From contig NZ_BAABDD010000010.1 of the NCBI RefSeq assembly GCF_039539445.1, positions 62,001 to 126,000 of the forward strand: a stretch of 64,000 nt of DNA, in the 5' to 3' direction. Positions 8,570 to 16,736 of the stretch are shown here, piece after piece. Source of the stretch: Salinactinospora qingdaonensis. GTDB taxonomy: Bacteria > Actinomycetota > Actinomycetes > Streptosporangiales > Streptosporangiaceae. The notes under the pieces are model-generated. The model saw nothing but the letters and a program-made list of their open reading frames with translations. It did no database searches and was not told where the DNA came from. The translations under genes and the position numbers were made by a program. Position 1 is the first letter of the stretch. Every line of letters begins with the position of its first letter.

Positions 8570-10123
8570 TCAGCGCAGCCAGACGTCACCCTGGCGGGCG
8601 AATGCGACCTCGCCAGGCGCGCGCTGCTCGCGCAGCACACCATTGACCGGCAGCGTGCTCTGGGAGTATTTGGCCACCGCGTGGGCGACGCCGTCCGACA
8701 TCTGGTCGACGCTCTCCCAGTTGATGTTGGTGATGTCGTCGTTGGGCGTGTGGTAATTCGGGTCGAACTCCTCGCCCGCGACACCACCGTAGTCCTTGAC
8801 CTGCCGTTCGGTTTTGACGCTGCCGCCTCCGCTGAACAGGCCCCCAGCGGGGATGCCGGCCGCCATGAACGCACTGTAGTCGGAGCGTCCACTGAACGGT
8901 GTGGCCTCGGTGGCTAGGCTCCGGTTGGCGAAGTAGTCCTCGAACATCTTCTGAATCGCCGCGGAGCCGGCCGGTGGGGTGGTCGACTGCGCTAGTTCCC
9001 CGCGGCCGTCGTAGACGAAGCGACCGTAGTTGGGGGAGCCGAGCATGTCGAAGTTCAGGTACAGCGCGATATTCGCGCGCTCTTGCTCCGAGCGGCTCTC
9101 GACGTACTTGGTCGAGCCCACCAGTCCTTGCTCCTCAGTGCCCCAGAACGCGAAACGGACCTTGTTGACGGGCTGCTCGACCTCGGCGAACTGTTTGGCG
9201 ACTTCCAGGATCGCCGCGCTGCCGCTGGCGTTGTCGTTGATGCCGGGGCTTGCCGGAGCGCTGTCGAGGTGGCCGCCCACGAGCACCACGTTGTCCGCGC
9301 GCCCCTGCGGGGTCTCGGCGAGGACGTTGTAGGAGGACTCCTCGCGGATCTCGCTTTTGATCCTGACGCGCAGCCGCAGTTGCTCACCTGCCTGGCGCAG
9401 TCGCTCACCCGCGGCCACGGACACCCCTACGACCGGAATCCGCGACAGGTTCGACACCGTGCCGCGGATCGGGCCCACGTCGGCGGGCTCGTCGGTGGCG
9501 CCGTGGTTGATGATGACGGCGGCGGCTGCTCCGGCCTCGGCGGCGTTGGCGGTCTTGGCCTCGAAGGTGCACGTACCGCGCTTCATGATCGCGATCGCTC
9601 CCTTGGGAAAGCCCGTGAAGTCCTCGGCCGCGCACCCGCTGGTGTCGCTGCCGGCGGCCACGAGCACTCCCCGAGCCGTCACGTCACCTGAGGCCGCATA
9701 CTCCAGCGGCAGGAAGTCCTCGTCGCGGATGAAGCCGTGTTCCTTGGGCGCGCGCATGGTCAGGAAGGGGGCGGCGAGCTGGGTCCAGTACTCGTAGATG
9801 TAGGTGTGTTTCGTCGGCTGGTAGCCCGCCCGCTCCAGTTGGTCCATGACGTAGGCGGCGGAGATGTCGTAGCCCGAGGTGCCGTGGGCCCGGTTGCCCT
9901 CGTTGAAGTCGGCGATGATCTGGAGGTTCTCCATGTGGGCACGGACGTTGTCCACCGTGACCAGCTTGGGCAGTGGAGTGGCGTCGGTCTCGGCCCGAGC
10001 TCCCGTGGCGGTGCCCAGCGTGAGCGCCGCGGTGGCAAGGGCCAAGCCGGCGGCCAGCGCGCGCCGTCGGGCCGGCGTGCCCGAAGACGCAAGACGCCGA
10101 GGTTGACCAGTAGGTATGAGCAC
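8570..10123 (-). CDS. Secreted M28-family aminopeptidase with PA domain
   Basis: This is an exported zinc aminopeptidase like the Streptomyces griseus enzyme. The 517-residue precursor has a signal peptide (basic start, hydrophobic stretch ALAAGLALATAALTLG, cleavage near ARA, about residue 44), then the M28 domain with a PA insert (KRGTCTFEAKTANAAEAGA). Zinc ligands are visible in order: GGHLDSA, GINDNASG, GTEEQG, NFDMLG and YHTPNDD. The start is GTG 10123 with AGGGAGGA just upstream. A hairpin follows the gene. It is probably used for extracellular peptide scavenging, in keeping with the nearby secreted chitinase. Confidence 0.93.
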   Translation of the reverse strand: MLIPTGQPRRLASSGTPARRRALAAGLALATAALTLGTATGARAETDATPLPKLVTVDNVRAHMENLQIIADFNEGNRAHGTSGYDISAAYVMDQLERAGYQPTKHTYIYEYWTQLAAPFLTMRAPKEHGFIRDEDFLPLEYAASGDVTARGVLVAAGSDTSGCAAEDFTGFPKGAIAIMKRGTCTFEAKTANAAEAGAAAAVIINHGATDEPADVGPIRGTVSNLSRIPVVGVSVAAGERLRQAGEQLRLRVRIKSEIREESSYNVLAETPQGRADNVVLVGGHLDSAPASPGINDNASGSAAILEVAKQFAEVEQPVNKVRFAFWGTEEQGLVGSTKYVESRSEQERANIALYLNFDMLGSPNYGRFVYDGRGELAQSTTPPAGSAAIQKMFEDYFANRSLATEATPFSGRSDYSAFMAAGIPAGGLFSGGGSVKTERQVKDYGGVAGEEFDPNYHTPNDDITNINWESVDQMSDGVAHAVAKYSQSTLPVNGVLREQRAPGEVAFARQGDVWLR

Positions 10124-10330
10124 GATCGTCCTCCCTGACGAGATCTTCTGCTCAGTGCACTTTCACTAAAGGTGACGATTGAGACGCATAGGGTGGTAAA
10201 TCGCATGCAGCCTGTCACTGTGTGTGTGCAGTGGGCAAGGGTCGCGTCGGTGATTGCCGCAATTAGCCCAAGTGCTGACGAGATCATGGCGTTCGCTGTT
10301 GCGCACCGGCGAGGCGGCGCCAGGGCGGGC

Positions 10331-10496
10331 TAGGTTCTGTTTTTCGGCACGGTCGGTGAGGGCAAGTGGTGGGCGGACGTGGGTGAGCGCGTCCGCCGGC
10401 GCCTCGCAGGTTGCCGAGATCGCGCGGCGATCGAGGCGTGAGTGGCCGAAGACCCCCCACGGCTCCGCACCTCAGCCGTTCGAAAACCAGAACCTA
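10331..10496. repeat. Intergenic palindromic element, copy A
   Basis: The element is bounded by 16-bp terminal inverted repeats (TAGGTTCTGTTTTTCG at 10331-10346; its complement with one mismatch at 10481-10496). Inside is a hairpin core GATCGCGCGGCGATC (10418-10432) and a segment GACGTGGGTGAGCGCGTCCG shared with copy B. Bases 10494-10496 (CTA) provide the TAG stop of the DUF1707 gene on the minus strand. The size and structure resemble REP or MITE-like elements; no transposase is present. It fills much of the 10124-10493 gap. Confidence 0.75.
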
Positions 10497-11183
10497 ATCG
10501 TCGCTGTCGTCGTCGGTGTGGGGCTGGTGTTGGCGGGGTTTGCGGGCCACCTCGACGGCCCCCATCACGGCTATGCCTGTGACGTGGACGATCGGCGCAC
10601 CGGGTTCGGTGACCCCGGCAGGCTTGCCGTCGGTGGCGAAGCTCCCCATGATGCCGACACCGTGGACGCGCACCTCAACGTCGTCGGGGACGATGACCTC
10701 GATCGCGCCCATCACCACGTTGGCGTAGATGGTCACCTCGCGCGCGGCGAAGCGGCTCTCCCGAAGGTCCAGACCGATCGCGCCCATCACAGTCATGGCC
10801 ACGTAGGTCTCAGGGAGCGTCCAGGTGCCGGCACGTTCGGTCACGCCCATCAGCGCGGCCGAAAACCGGCCGCTCGCCCGCCCGCCGATCCGCTCTCGAC
10901 CGTAGATCGGTCGGGGCGCCCCCGAAAGGCCGGTCAGCGCGGCGGCGTCGCCTTCGGTCGGCGATGGTGGCAGTGTCGGCAGGTCGCTGACGAGGGGGAG
11001 AAGTTCTCCGGCCGTCGTGGCGGTGTAGGTCGCTTCGAGACGCTCGGTGTGCTCCTGGGCAGTGATCCGGCCCTCGGCCAGCGCCTCGCGGAGCCGGTGG
11101 GCGATCCGATCGCGGTCGGCGTCGGAGACGCGCATCCGTGAAGTTGGGTTGCTCTCGTGGTCACCGTTGCTCGCTGCGCTCAT
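10494..11183 (-). CDS. DUF1707 / cell-wall stress LiaF-like protein
   Basis: The 229-residue protein starts with a DUF1707 domain (RVSDADRDRIAHRLREALAEGRIT, about residues 17-70, read in two parts around RVSDADRD and LREALAEGRIT). It ends with a LiaF-type beta-helix-like domain in which VMGA/IMGS segments recur (AMTVMGAIGL, ANVVMGAIEV, GVGIMGSF, GIAVMGAVEV). These families are linked to envelope-stress sensing; the exact role here is unknown. I chose ATG 11183 because the frame upstream lacks family similarity. The stop codon falls in the terminal repeat of the palindromic element 10331-10496, so the tail TDDDSDD may be the ancestral end or a truncation. Confidence 0.8.
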   Translation of the reverse strand: MSAASNGDHESNPTSRMRVSDADRDRIAHRLREALAEGRITAQEHTERLEATYTATTAGELLPLVSDLPTLPPSPTEGDAAALTGLSGAPRPIYGRERIGGRASGRFSAALMGVTERAGTWTLPETYVAMTVMGAIGLDLRESRFAAREVTIYANVVMGAIEVIVPDDVEVRVHGVGIMGSFATDGKPAGVTEPGAPIVHVTGIAVMGAVEVARKPRQHQPHTDDDSDD

Positions 11184-11260
11184 ATGCCGAGCCTTCCGTA
11201 TCCGGCCGCGGCTCGAAAGCCCCTTGCCCCGCTGCGTGGGCCACACGGCGCGCGCCGCTG

Positions 11261-11938
11261 CTAGAACAGCCGGGGAACGTCGGACTCGATGCCGCGCAGC
11301 GCCTCGTAGTCGAGGGTGACGCATGAGATGTCGCGGTCGTTGGCCAACACCCGCGCCTGGGGTTTGATCTCTTGGGCAGCGAAGATCCCCCGCACTGGCG
11401 TGATCACGGGATCGCGGTTGAGTAGCTCAAGATAGCGGCTCAGTTGTTCGACACCGTCGATCTCGCCGCGCCGCTTGATCTCCACGGCCACCGTGTGGCC
11501 CTCCCCGTCACGGCAGAGGATGTCCACCGGCCCGATCGCGGTGGGGTACTCGCGGCGGATCAGCGTGTAGCCCTCTCCCAGCGTGGTGATGTGTTCGGCG
11601 AGCAACTCCTGCAAGTGCGCCTCGACGCCATCCTTGCGCAGGCCGGGGTCGACGCCCAGCTCGTGGGAGGAGTCATGTTGGATCTCCTCGATGGTGAGCA
11701 CCAGCTTCTCGCCGGATTTGCCGTGGGTGACCGTCCACACCTTCCTGCCGCTGTCGTCTTCGGACTCCCGGAGCCGGCACGGCGGGTTCATCCAGTTCAA
11801 CGGTTTGAAAGCGCGGTCGTCGGCGTGAATCGACACCGAACCGTCGGCCTTCATCAGGATCAGTCGGGGGGACATGGGCAGGTGGGCGGTGAGGCGGCCC
11901 ACGTAATCGACGCTGCAACGGGCGATGACAAGACGCAC
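11261..11938 (-). CDS. nucS: Mismatch-specific endonuclease NucS/EndoMS
   Basis: NucS cuts both strands at mismatches and is the core of the non-canonical mismatch repair pathway of actinobacteria, which lack MutS/MutL. The 225-residue protein has an N-terminal DNA-binding part and a C-terminal RecB-like nuclease domain with the catalytic line PVDILCRDGEGHTVAVEIKRR (residues near D in PVDIL and E-x-K in VEIKRR). The C-terminal PRLF fits a beta-clamp interaction tail. GTG 11938 follows a TAACGT box by 8 nt with no Shine-Dalgarno. Its position a few genes after the atp operon is the usual actinobacterial one. Confidence 0.93.
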   Translation of the reverse strand: MRLVIARCSVDYVGRLTAHLPMSPRLILMKADGSVSIHADDRAFKPLNWMNPPCRLRESEDDSGRKVWTVTHGKSGEKLVLTIEEIQHDSSHELGVDPGLRKDGVEAHLQELLAEHITTLGEGYTLIRREYPTAIGPVDILCRDGEGHTVAVEIKRRGEIDGVEQLSRYLELLNRDPVITPVRGIFAAQEIKPQARVLANDRDISCVTLDYEALRGIESDVPRLF

Positions 11939-11946
11939 GGCAGGTC

Positions 11947-11952
11947 ACGTTA
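11947..11952 (-). promoter_or_regulatory. -10 box TAACGT, leaderless start of nucS
   Basis: On the minus strand TAACGT ends 8 nt before GTG 11938 with no ribosome-binding purine tract in between. Confidence 0.45.
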
Positions 11953-12050
11953 CCGTCTCGCCCCGCTGCTGGGGAATTCGACAGCCCATCCGGTTTCCCG
12001 GGAGTGGCAGCCACGCCCGTCCTCCCCTGGGCGCTCCCGAGGTCACCGAC

Positions 12051-12056
12051 TAGGGT
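12051..12056 (+). promoter_or_regulatory. -10 box TAGGGT, leaderless start of the 3-hydroxyacyl-CoA dehydrogenase
   Basis: TAGGGT ends 8 nt before ATG 12065 and there is no Shine-Dalgarno in the gap. Confidence 0.5.
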
Positions 12057-12064
12057 GTTATCCC

Positions 12065-13267
12065 ATGGTGCAGGAATTCCACAAGGTCGGAGTGGTCGGA
12101 CTCGGAACTATGGGGGCGGGCATCGTCGAGGTGTTTTCCGCCGGCGGTTTCGAGGTGACCGGTGTCGAAATCGATGAGGCGGCGCTGGGACGTGGGCGAG
12201 CCCATCTGGAGAAGTCGTTGGCCAAAGCGGTGAGCAAGGGCAAGCTCACCGAAGATGAGCAGCGCGCTATCTTGGGCCGCGTCACGTTCACCACCTCCCG
12301 TGACCACCTCTCTGACGCCGACTTCGTCGTCGAGGCGGTCTCCGAGGACATCGCTGTCAAGCGTGAGGTCTTCACCGATCTCGATCACATCTGTCCGCCA
12401 GGAACCGTCCTGGCCACTAATACGTCCTCGTTGTCGGTCACCGAGATCGCGGCAATGACCCAACGCCCCACCAAGGTCGTTGGCCTGCACTTTTTCAACC
12501 CCGCTCCCGTGATGAACCTGGTCGAGGTCGCCGGTACGGTCATCAGCGAGGAGTGGGCCGTCGAGATCGCCACCGAGATCGCCAAGCGGGTCGGTAAGAC
12601 CCCCGTGGTCGTGTCCGACCGTGCCGGCTTTGTCGCCAACGCTTTGCTGGTGCCCTACCTCAACCACGCGGTGTCGGTCTACGAGCGCGGCATCGCTTCG
12701 CGCGAGGAGATCGACTCCGCCGTGGTCAAGAGCGCCGGGATGCCCATGGGGCCGCTGGCGCTGCTCGACCTGATCGGCATCGACGTGGCCCTGGCCGTCA
12801 TCGACGTCCTCTGGGCGGAGTTTCGCGGGCCGCGTCACGCGGTCGCGCCGCTGCTCCGGCGCATGGCTACCGCCGGTCTCCTCGGGCGCAAGAGCGGGCG
12901 CGGCTTCTACGACTACTCGCGCGACGAGCCCCCCGAGGAGCAGCCCACCGGACCGATCGCGCGGCGGGTACGCGCCAAGGAGGCTGGCTTCGACCTCGCC
13001 GATCTGCTGCTGTTGCCCCACCTTGACGACGCGGTCCGCATGGTGGGTGACACCTACGCCACCGCCGAGCAGGTCGACACCGCTATAAAGCTCGGCTGCG
13101 GTTACCCCAAGGGGCCGATCGAGCTGCTCAATGCGCGCGGTATCGAGTCGGTCGTCACGGGCCTGCGCGCCATGATCGATATGGGGCTCGTGCCCGCTGA
13201 TAGTCCGGCCCCACTGCTGAATTGGCTACGGCACGAAGGGCATGACACCCTCCGCGACGTCGACTAA
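12065..13267 (+). CDS. 3-hydroxybutyryl/3-hydroxyacyl-CoA dehydrogenase
   Basis: The enzyme oxidises 3-hydroxyacyl-CoA to 3-ketoacyl-CoA with NAD. The 400-residue protein has the dinucleotide site GLGTMGAGI at residues 10-18, the HFFNPAPVMNLVEV motif, and then two 3HCDH C-terminal repeats (about 190-285 and 300-395); the second repeat makes it about 115 residues longer than simple Hbd/FadB2. The start at 12065 begins directly before the nucleotide fold. It may work with the thiolase at 17271 in acetoacetyl-CoA and C4 metabolism. Confidence 0.9.
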   Translation: MVQEFHKVGVVGLGTMGAGIVEVFSAGGFEVTGVEIDEAALGRGRAHLEKSLAKAVSKGKLTEDEQRAILGRVTFTTSRDHLSDADFVVEAVSEDIAVKREVFTDLDHICPPGTVLATNTSSLSVTEIAAMTQRPTKVVGLHFFNPAPVMNLVEVAGTVISEEWAVEIATEIAKRVGKTPVVVSDRAGFVANALLVPYLNHAVSVYERGIASREEIDSAVVKSAGMPMGPLALLDLIGIDVALAVIDVLWAEFRGPRHAVAPLLRRMATAGLLGRKSGRGFYDYSRDEPPEEQPTGPIARRVRAKEAGFDLADLLLLPHLDDAVRMVGDTYATAEQVDTAIKLGCGYPKGPIELLNARGIESVVTGLRAMIDMGLVPADSPAPLLNWLRHEGHDTLRDVD

Positions 13268-13325
13268 CGGCTCGTGATCGGTATCACCCTCGCCCCGAGC
13301 TCGTCCAGGGCGAGGAACGTCCCTT

Positions 13326-13331
13326 TATCCT
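13326..13331 (+). promoter_or_regulatory. -10 box TATCCT ahead of the zinc-ribbon-like gene
   Basis: TATCCT ends 7 nt before GTG 13339. GGGAAGG between them could also act as a Shine-Dalgarno, so leaderless use is less certain here. Confidence 0.4.
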
Positions 13332-13338
13332 GGGAAGG

Positions 13339-13659
13339 GTGAGTCCGCGCCGTAACACTCCCCGCCGTCGCGACCGGGGCCCCAAGCGACCCGAAGGTGA
13401 CGACGATTCGTTCATCGACCGGGTTACCGGTGGCCAGCGTCGTGTAACCGGTTCTGACGGCGAGTGGGTGATGCGGCACATCAGCGGGTCCGCCGCCGTG
13501 AAGCACTACCGCTGTCCAGGCTGCTACCAGGACATCCCACCGGGGATGCCCCACATTGTGGCGTGGCCGGCCGGCAGCAAGGGAGAGGAGCGCCGTCACT
13601 GGCACTCCTCGTGCTGGCAGCGGCGCGAGCACCGTTCCGTGCGTTACCCGCGCCGCTGA
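13339..13659 (+). CDS. Small conserved actinobacterial protein with Cys/His motif
   Basis: The 106-residue protein has a basic N-terminus (SPRRNTPRRRDRG) and a likely zinc-binding layout: YRCPGCYQDI, then PHIVAW, then HWHSSCW. Similar proteins are widespread in actinobacteria and are often labelled ATP/GTP-binding without support. The function is unknown; the motif suggests a metal-stabilised nucleic-acid-binding protein. It ends 20 nt before a perfect 28-nt palindrome. Confidence 0.75.
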   Translation: MSPRRNTPRRRDRGPKRPEGDDDSFIDRVTGGQRRVTGSDGEWVMRHISGSAAVKHYRCPGCYQDIPPGMPHIVAWPAGSKGEERRHWHSSCWQRREHRSVRYPRR

Positions 13660-13678
13660 CCCCCTCTCTGGGCTTAAA

Positions 13679-13706
13679 GCCGTGGCCGCGCCGGCGCGGC
13701 CACGGC
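13679..13706 (+). terminator. Perfect 28-nt palindrome terminator
   Basis: GCCGTGGCCGCGCC and its exact complement abut with no spacer (13679-13706), giving a very GC-rich hairpin between the small zinc-ribbon-like gene and the alpha/beta hydrolase gene. No T-run. Confidence 0.6.
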
Positions 13707-13728
13707 TGACCGCGATTGAAGAGGTGTT

Positions 13729-14460
13729 ATGGAGATCCGTGCCAGTACGGTGCTGCCCGCCCGCCGCCGCGCCGTCACCCTGCACACCGCCGACGGCCTG
13801 CGCCTGGTGGGGGAGTTGGCGCTGCCGGCCGAGGCCGACCCGGTCGCCACGCTGATCTGCTTGCATCCGCTGCCCACCGCCGAGGGCATGATGGACAGTC
13901 ACGTGCTGCGCAAGGCGTCGTTTCGGCTTCCCGCGTTGGCCGACACCGCGGTCGTGCGTTTCAATACCCGCGGCACGACCTCCCGCCACGGCACGAGCGA
14001 GGGCACGTTCGGCGAGGGAGAGACCGAGCGCTACGACGTCGCTGCCGCCATCGAGTTCGCCGAGTTCGAGGGGCTGCCCCGGATCTGGCTCCTGGGGTGG
14101 TCGTTCGGGACCGAGTTGGCGCTGAAATGGGGGTGCGACCCCGAGGTCGAGGGGGCGGTCCTGCTGTCGCCGCCGTTGCACCGCGCGGGCGAGGAAGATC
14201 TGGCGACGTGGGCCAAGTCGGGTAAGCCACTCACGGCGCTCGTGCCCGAGTTCGACGACTATCTGCGTCCAGACCAGGCGCGGGAACGTTTCGCCGCCGT
14301 CCCGCAGGCCGAGGTTGTCGGGGTGAGCGGAGCCAAACACCTGTGGGTGGGCGAACCCTACGTGCGTACCGTGCTCAACGAGATCGTCGCCCGCGTCGTA
14401 CCGGGCGCGGTCCCGCTGCCGACGGAGTGGGACGGTGCCTATGACAAGGACGTGCTGTGA
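13729..14460 (+). CDS. Alpha/beta hydrolase
   Basis: The 243-residue protein has the alpha/beta-hydrolase fold: CLHPLP as a possible oxyanion-loop motif, the nucleophile elbow GWSFG (Ser near residue 126), and a late catalytic His in GAKHLW. It resembles a group of bacterial hydrolases (COG2945-like) of unknown substrate. ATG 13729 follows GAAGAGGTGTT. No neighbour suggests a substrate. Confidence 0.82.
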   Translation: MEIRASTVLPARRRAVTLHTADGLRLVGELALPAEADPVATLICLHPLPTAEGMMDSHVLRKASFRLPALADTAVVRFNTRGTTSRHGTSEGTFGEGETERYDVAAAIEFAEFEGLPRIWLLGWSFGTELALKWGCDPEVEGAVLLSPPLHRAGEEDLATWAKSGKPLTALVPEFDDYLRPDQARERFAAVPQAEVVGVSGAKHLWVGEPYVRTVLNEIVARVVPGAVPLPTEWDGAYDKDVL

Positions 14461-14511
14461 CCGCCTGAGGCTCCGCCGGCTCGCGTGAGGGGGCATCCGT
14501 CCGGGCGGGTC

Positions 14512-14650
14512 AGGTTCTGTTTTGGCAGGGCGGTGGGCAGACGTGGGTGAGCGCGTCCGCTGCCGCCTTCGCCGGATGGCGAGCTCGCGCAGCGATCGAG
14601 GCACGAGCGAACACCTCCACGGCACCCACCCCAGCCGCCCGAACAGAACC
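14512..14650. repeat. Intergenic palindromic element, copy B
   Basis: The left edge AGGTTCTGTTTTGG (14512-14525) is matched by CAGAACC (14644-14650) at the right. The hairpin core TCGCGCAGCGATCGAGGCAC lies near 14585-14604. A 29-base stretch (14585-14613) is identical, inverted, to 39621-39649 in copy C, and the segment GACGTGGGTGAGCGCGTCCG is shared with copy A. No gene is visible in the 14461-14946 gap apart from this element and a terminator. Confidence 0.75.
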
Positions 14651-14889
14651 CAGCCGGGCGTGGGGCCGTGACGCGGCGTGGCCCTGGGCGCGCTTGCCTG
14701 GCTGACTGCCGTCCCCAGGGGAGCCGCACCACACTCAGGTCGGCGAGAGCCGGTCCTATGAACGCGGTTTCGTGCCCTCTGCGGGGGCTTCTCGGGTGGG
14801 GCCGCTGTCGTGAGGCCGGCCCGGCCGGTTGGGGCAGCCGCGACCGTTTTTCGCCGCCGGCGTCCGGACACAAACGATCACCATGACGC

Positions 14890-14917
14890 GGGGCCCGGTC
14901 CGTACGGACCGGGCCCC
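14890..14917 (-). terminator. Perfect 28-nt palindrome after the Scy/FilP-like gene
   Basis: GGGGCCCGGTCCGT and its exact complement form a continuous palindrome 30 nt past the stop of the minus-strand coiled-coil gene. Confidence 0.65.
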
Positions 14918-14946
14918 ATCGTTGTCTCGCAGTGGGGGAGGGGGCG

Positions 14947-16287
14947 TTACTCCTGCCACCAGTCCTCGTCGTCGGCGGCGGGCTTGGTGCTGGAGCTCGC
15001 GGCCACCGGCTGCTTCTGCCCGTTCGCTCCTTCAGAGGAGGCTTCGGCGGGGGCCTGCTGCTCGTTGCCCTCGATGGCTGCCGGCTCCTCCGCGGCCGGG
15101 GCCGCCTTCGGGGCCGGCGCTTGCGGCACCGAGTTGAAGTCGCCGCCCGCGCTGCCGCCCAGCAGTTGCCGGAGCTGCTGGAGGTGCGACTGGATGCTGT
15201 CGCGCTGGCGGGTCAACTCGTCGACCTGCTGGCGTGCCGCGGTCAGGATCTGGTCGGCTTCGGCCTGGGCGTCGTTGACCAGGTGCTCGGCCTTGGACTT
15301 GGCCTCGCTGCTGATCTGCTCGGCCTGCTTCTTGGCGTTGGCGACCACCTGCTTGGCGTGCTGCTCGGCCTCGCGGCGCGTCTGCTCGGCCTGGGAGCTG
15401 GCCTTGGTGGCGCGCTGTTCGGCGCTGGCGGCCCGCTCTTCGGACTCGGCGACGAGCTTCTGGGTGGCAGCCTGGGCGGCGGCGAGACGCTCGGCGTCCT
15501 GGCGTTCGGCCTCCTCGCGCCGGTTGGCCAGTTGCACCTCGAATTCGGCCTCGTCCTGAGCCCGCTTGGCCTCGCTTTCCTCAAGCGTGCGCTGGGCCTC
15601 GGCCCGCATCTCATCGGCTTGGCGCTTGGCGGCTTGCAGGGTCTCGTCGCGCTCGCGCTTGGCGGCGGCACGAGCCTGGGCGCATTCGCGCTCAGTGGTG
15701 GTGCGCAGCTTGGAGATCTCGCCCTCGAAGTTGGCGCGCTTCTCGGCGATCTCGTGGTCGGCTGCCGAACGCCGCTTCTGCACCTCGCGTTCGGTGGTGG
15801 AGGTGAGGTCGTCGGCTTCGCGGCGAGCGGTCGTGCGGATCTCCTCCGCCTCGTTCTCGGCCGCCGTGCGCATCTCCTCGGCCTCGCGCTGGGCCGTGGA
15901 GCGCAGCTCGGTGGCCTCGTTCTCGGCCGCCGAACGCATTTCGGCGGCCTCGACCTGGGCCTTGGCCTTGATGTCGTTGGCGGTGGCCCCGGCGTCTTGC
16001 ACGAGCTCGGTAGCCTGCTCCTCGGCCAACCGGAGGAGTTGCTCAATATGGGCGCCCAGGCCCGCGTAGCTGGGTTTGTCCTGTTCCTGGAGTTGGCGCT
16101 TAGTTTCGGTCAGCTCCTGCTGGCTCTTTTCAGCTTCCTCCTTGGCGCGCTGGAGGTCGCTCTTGAGCTGTTCGATGTACGTGGTGACCTGGGTCCGGTC
16201 GAAGCCGCGGAGCACCACATCGAACTCGGTGGGTTGACTGCTTTCCTCGAAGAAGTTGCTGAGCTGCGCGTCAATATCGGACGACAT
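14947..16287 (-). CDS. Scy/FilP-like DivIVA-domain coiled-coil protein
   Basis: The 446-residue protein has an N-terminal DivIVA-like segment (TEFDVVLRGFDRTQVTTYI, about residues 20-38) and then a continuous coiled coil to about residue 385, ending in an Ala/Pro-rich acidic tail DDEDWWQE. Residues about 108-165 fall into 11-residue repeats (AENEATELRST, AQREAEEMRTA, AENEAEEIRTT, ARREADDLTST). This hendecad pattern and the position beside mce match Scy and FilP, which organise polar growth in Streptomyces. It is much shorter than Scy (about 1,300 residues) and longer than FilP (about 310). ATG 16287 has AGGA 9 nt upstream. Confidence 0.82.
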   Translation of the reverse strand: MSSDIDAQLSNFFEESSQPTEFDVVLRGFDRTQVTTYIEQLKSDLQRAKEEAEKSQQELTETKRQLQEQDKPSYAGLGAHIEQLLRLAEEQATELVQDAGATANDIKAKAQVEAAEMRSAAENEATELRSTAQREAEEMRTAAENEAEEIRTTARREADDLTSTTEREVQKRRSAADHEIAEKRANFEGEISKLRTTTERECAQARAAAKRERDETLQAAKRQADEMRAEAQRTLEESEAKRAQDEAEFEVQLANRREEAERQDAERLAAAQAATQKLVAESEERAASAEQRATKASSQAEQTRREAEQHAKQVVANAKKQAEQISSEAKSKAEHLVNDAQAEADQILTAARQQVDELTRQRDSIQSHLQQLRQLLGGSAGGDFNSVPQAPAPKAAPAAEEPAAIEGNEQQAPAEASSEGANGQKQPVAASSSTKPAADDEDWWQE

Positions 16288-16490
16288 GTGGCGGAATCCT
16301 GAACGGGTTACGAGACGGCTACATTACGGATGTGCGTACGTTTCGAGTCGCGGCGCTAGCGTCACAGCGTCCGGATGATGAACCCGGTATCACGCTGTAA
16401 TCCGGTGGGTACTTCACTGGGAGCGTACTCCGACGGACCGATTTGCGTGATGGGGTTCACGCCATTGGTACGAAAGGAGACGCTTCACTT

Positions 16491-16688
16491 GTGTTGCGAC
16501 GCTGCGTGGCGGGCTCGAAATCGACAAGCCTGAACCAGCGGGGGGAACAGGTGGTGCGTCCAAGAGAAGCTTGGCAGTTAGCAGACTTTATCAAGTCAAA
16601 GCTGGTGGGGAAGGGGTTTCGCTGTAAAAATCCCTCGATTCCCGATGGGGGGGACTTTCGTAGCCCACGCGCTGACGTGCGGAAATGA
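16491..16688 (+). other. Doubtful 65-codon ORF in a lower-GC intergenic region
   Basis: In the 449-nt gap 16288-16736, a GTG ORF starts at 16491, 11 nt after AAAGGAG. Its codon use is unlike its neighbours: it has a TTA leucine codon, AAA, AAT and TTT, and no family that I recognise. The same stretch can form short hairpins (CCAAG-AGAAG-CTTGG, GACTT-TATC-AAGTC), so it may be an untranslated RNA or decayed sequence. I see no support for a function. Confidence 0.25.
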
Positions 16689-16736
16689 AAAATGTGACGG
16701 TTGCGTTACACCTTCCTCGAAGCGGGCATCGTAGGC

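Noticed and set aside
16510..16620. Possible c-di-AMP (ydaO) riboswitch
   Set aside because: CCTGAACCAGCGGGGGG looked similar, but the conserved 3' half with the CCGAA...CAGCTAACC-type sequence is absent and no suitable gene follows on that strand.
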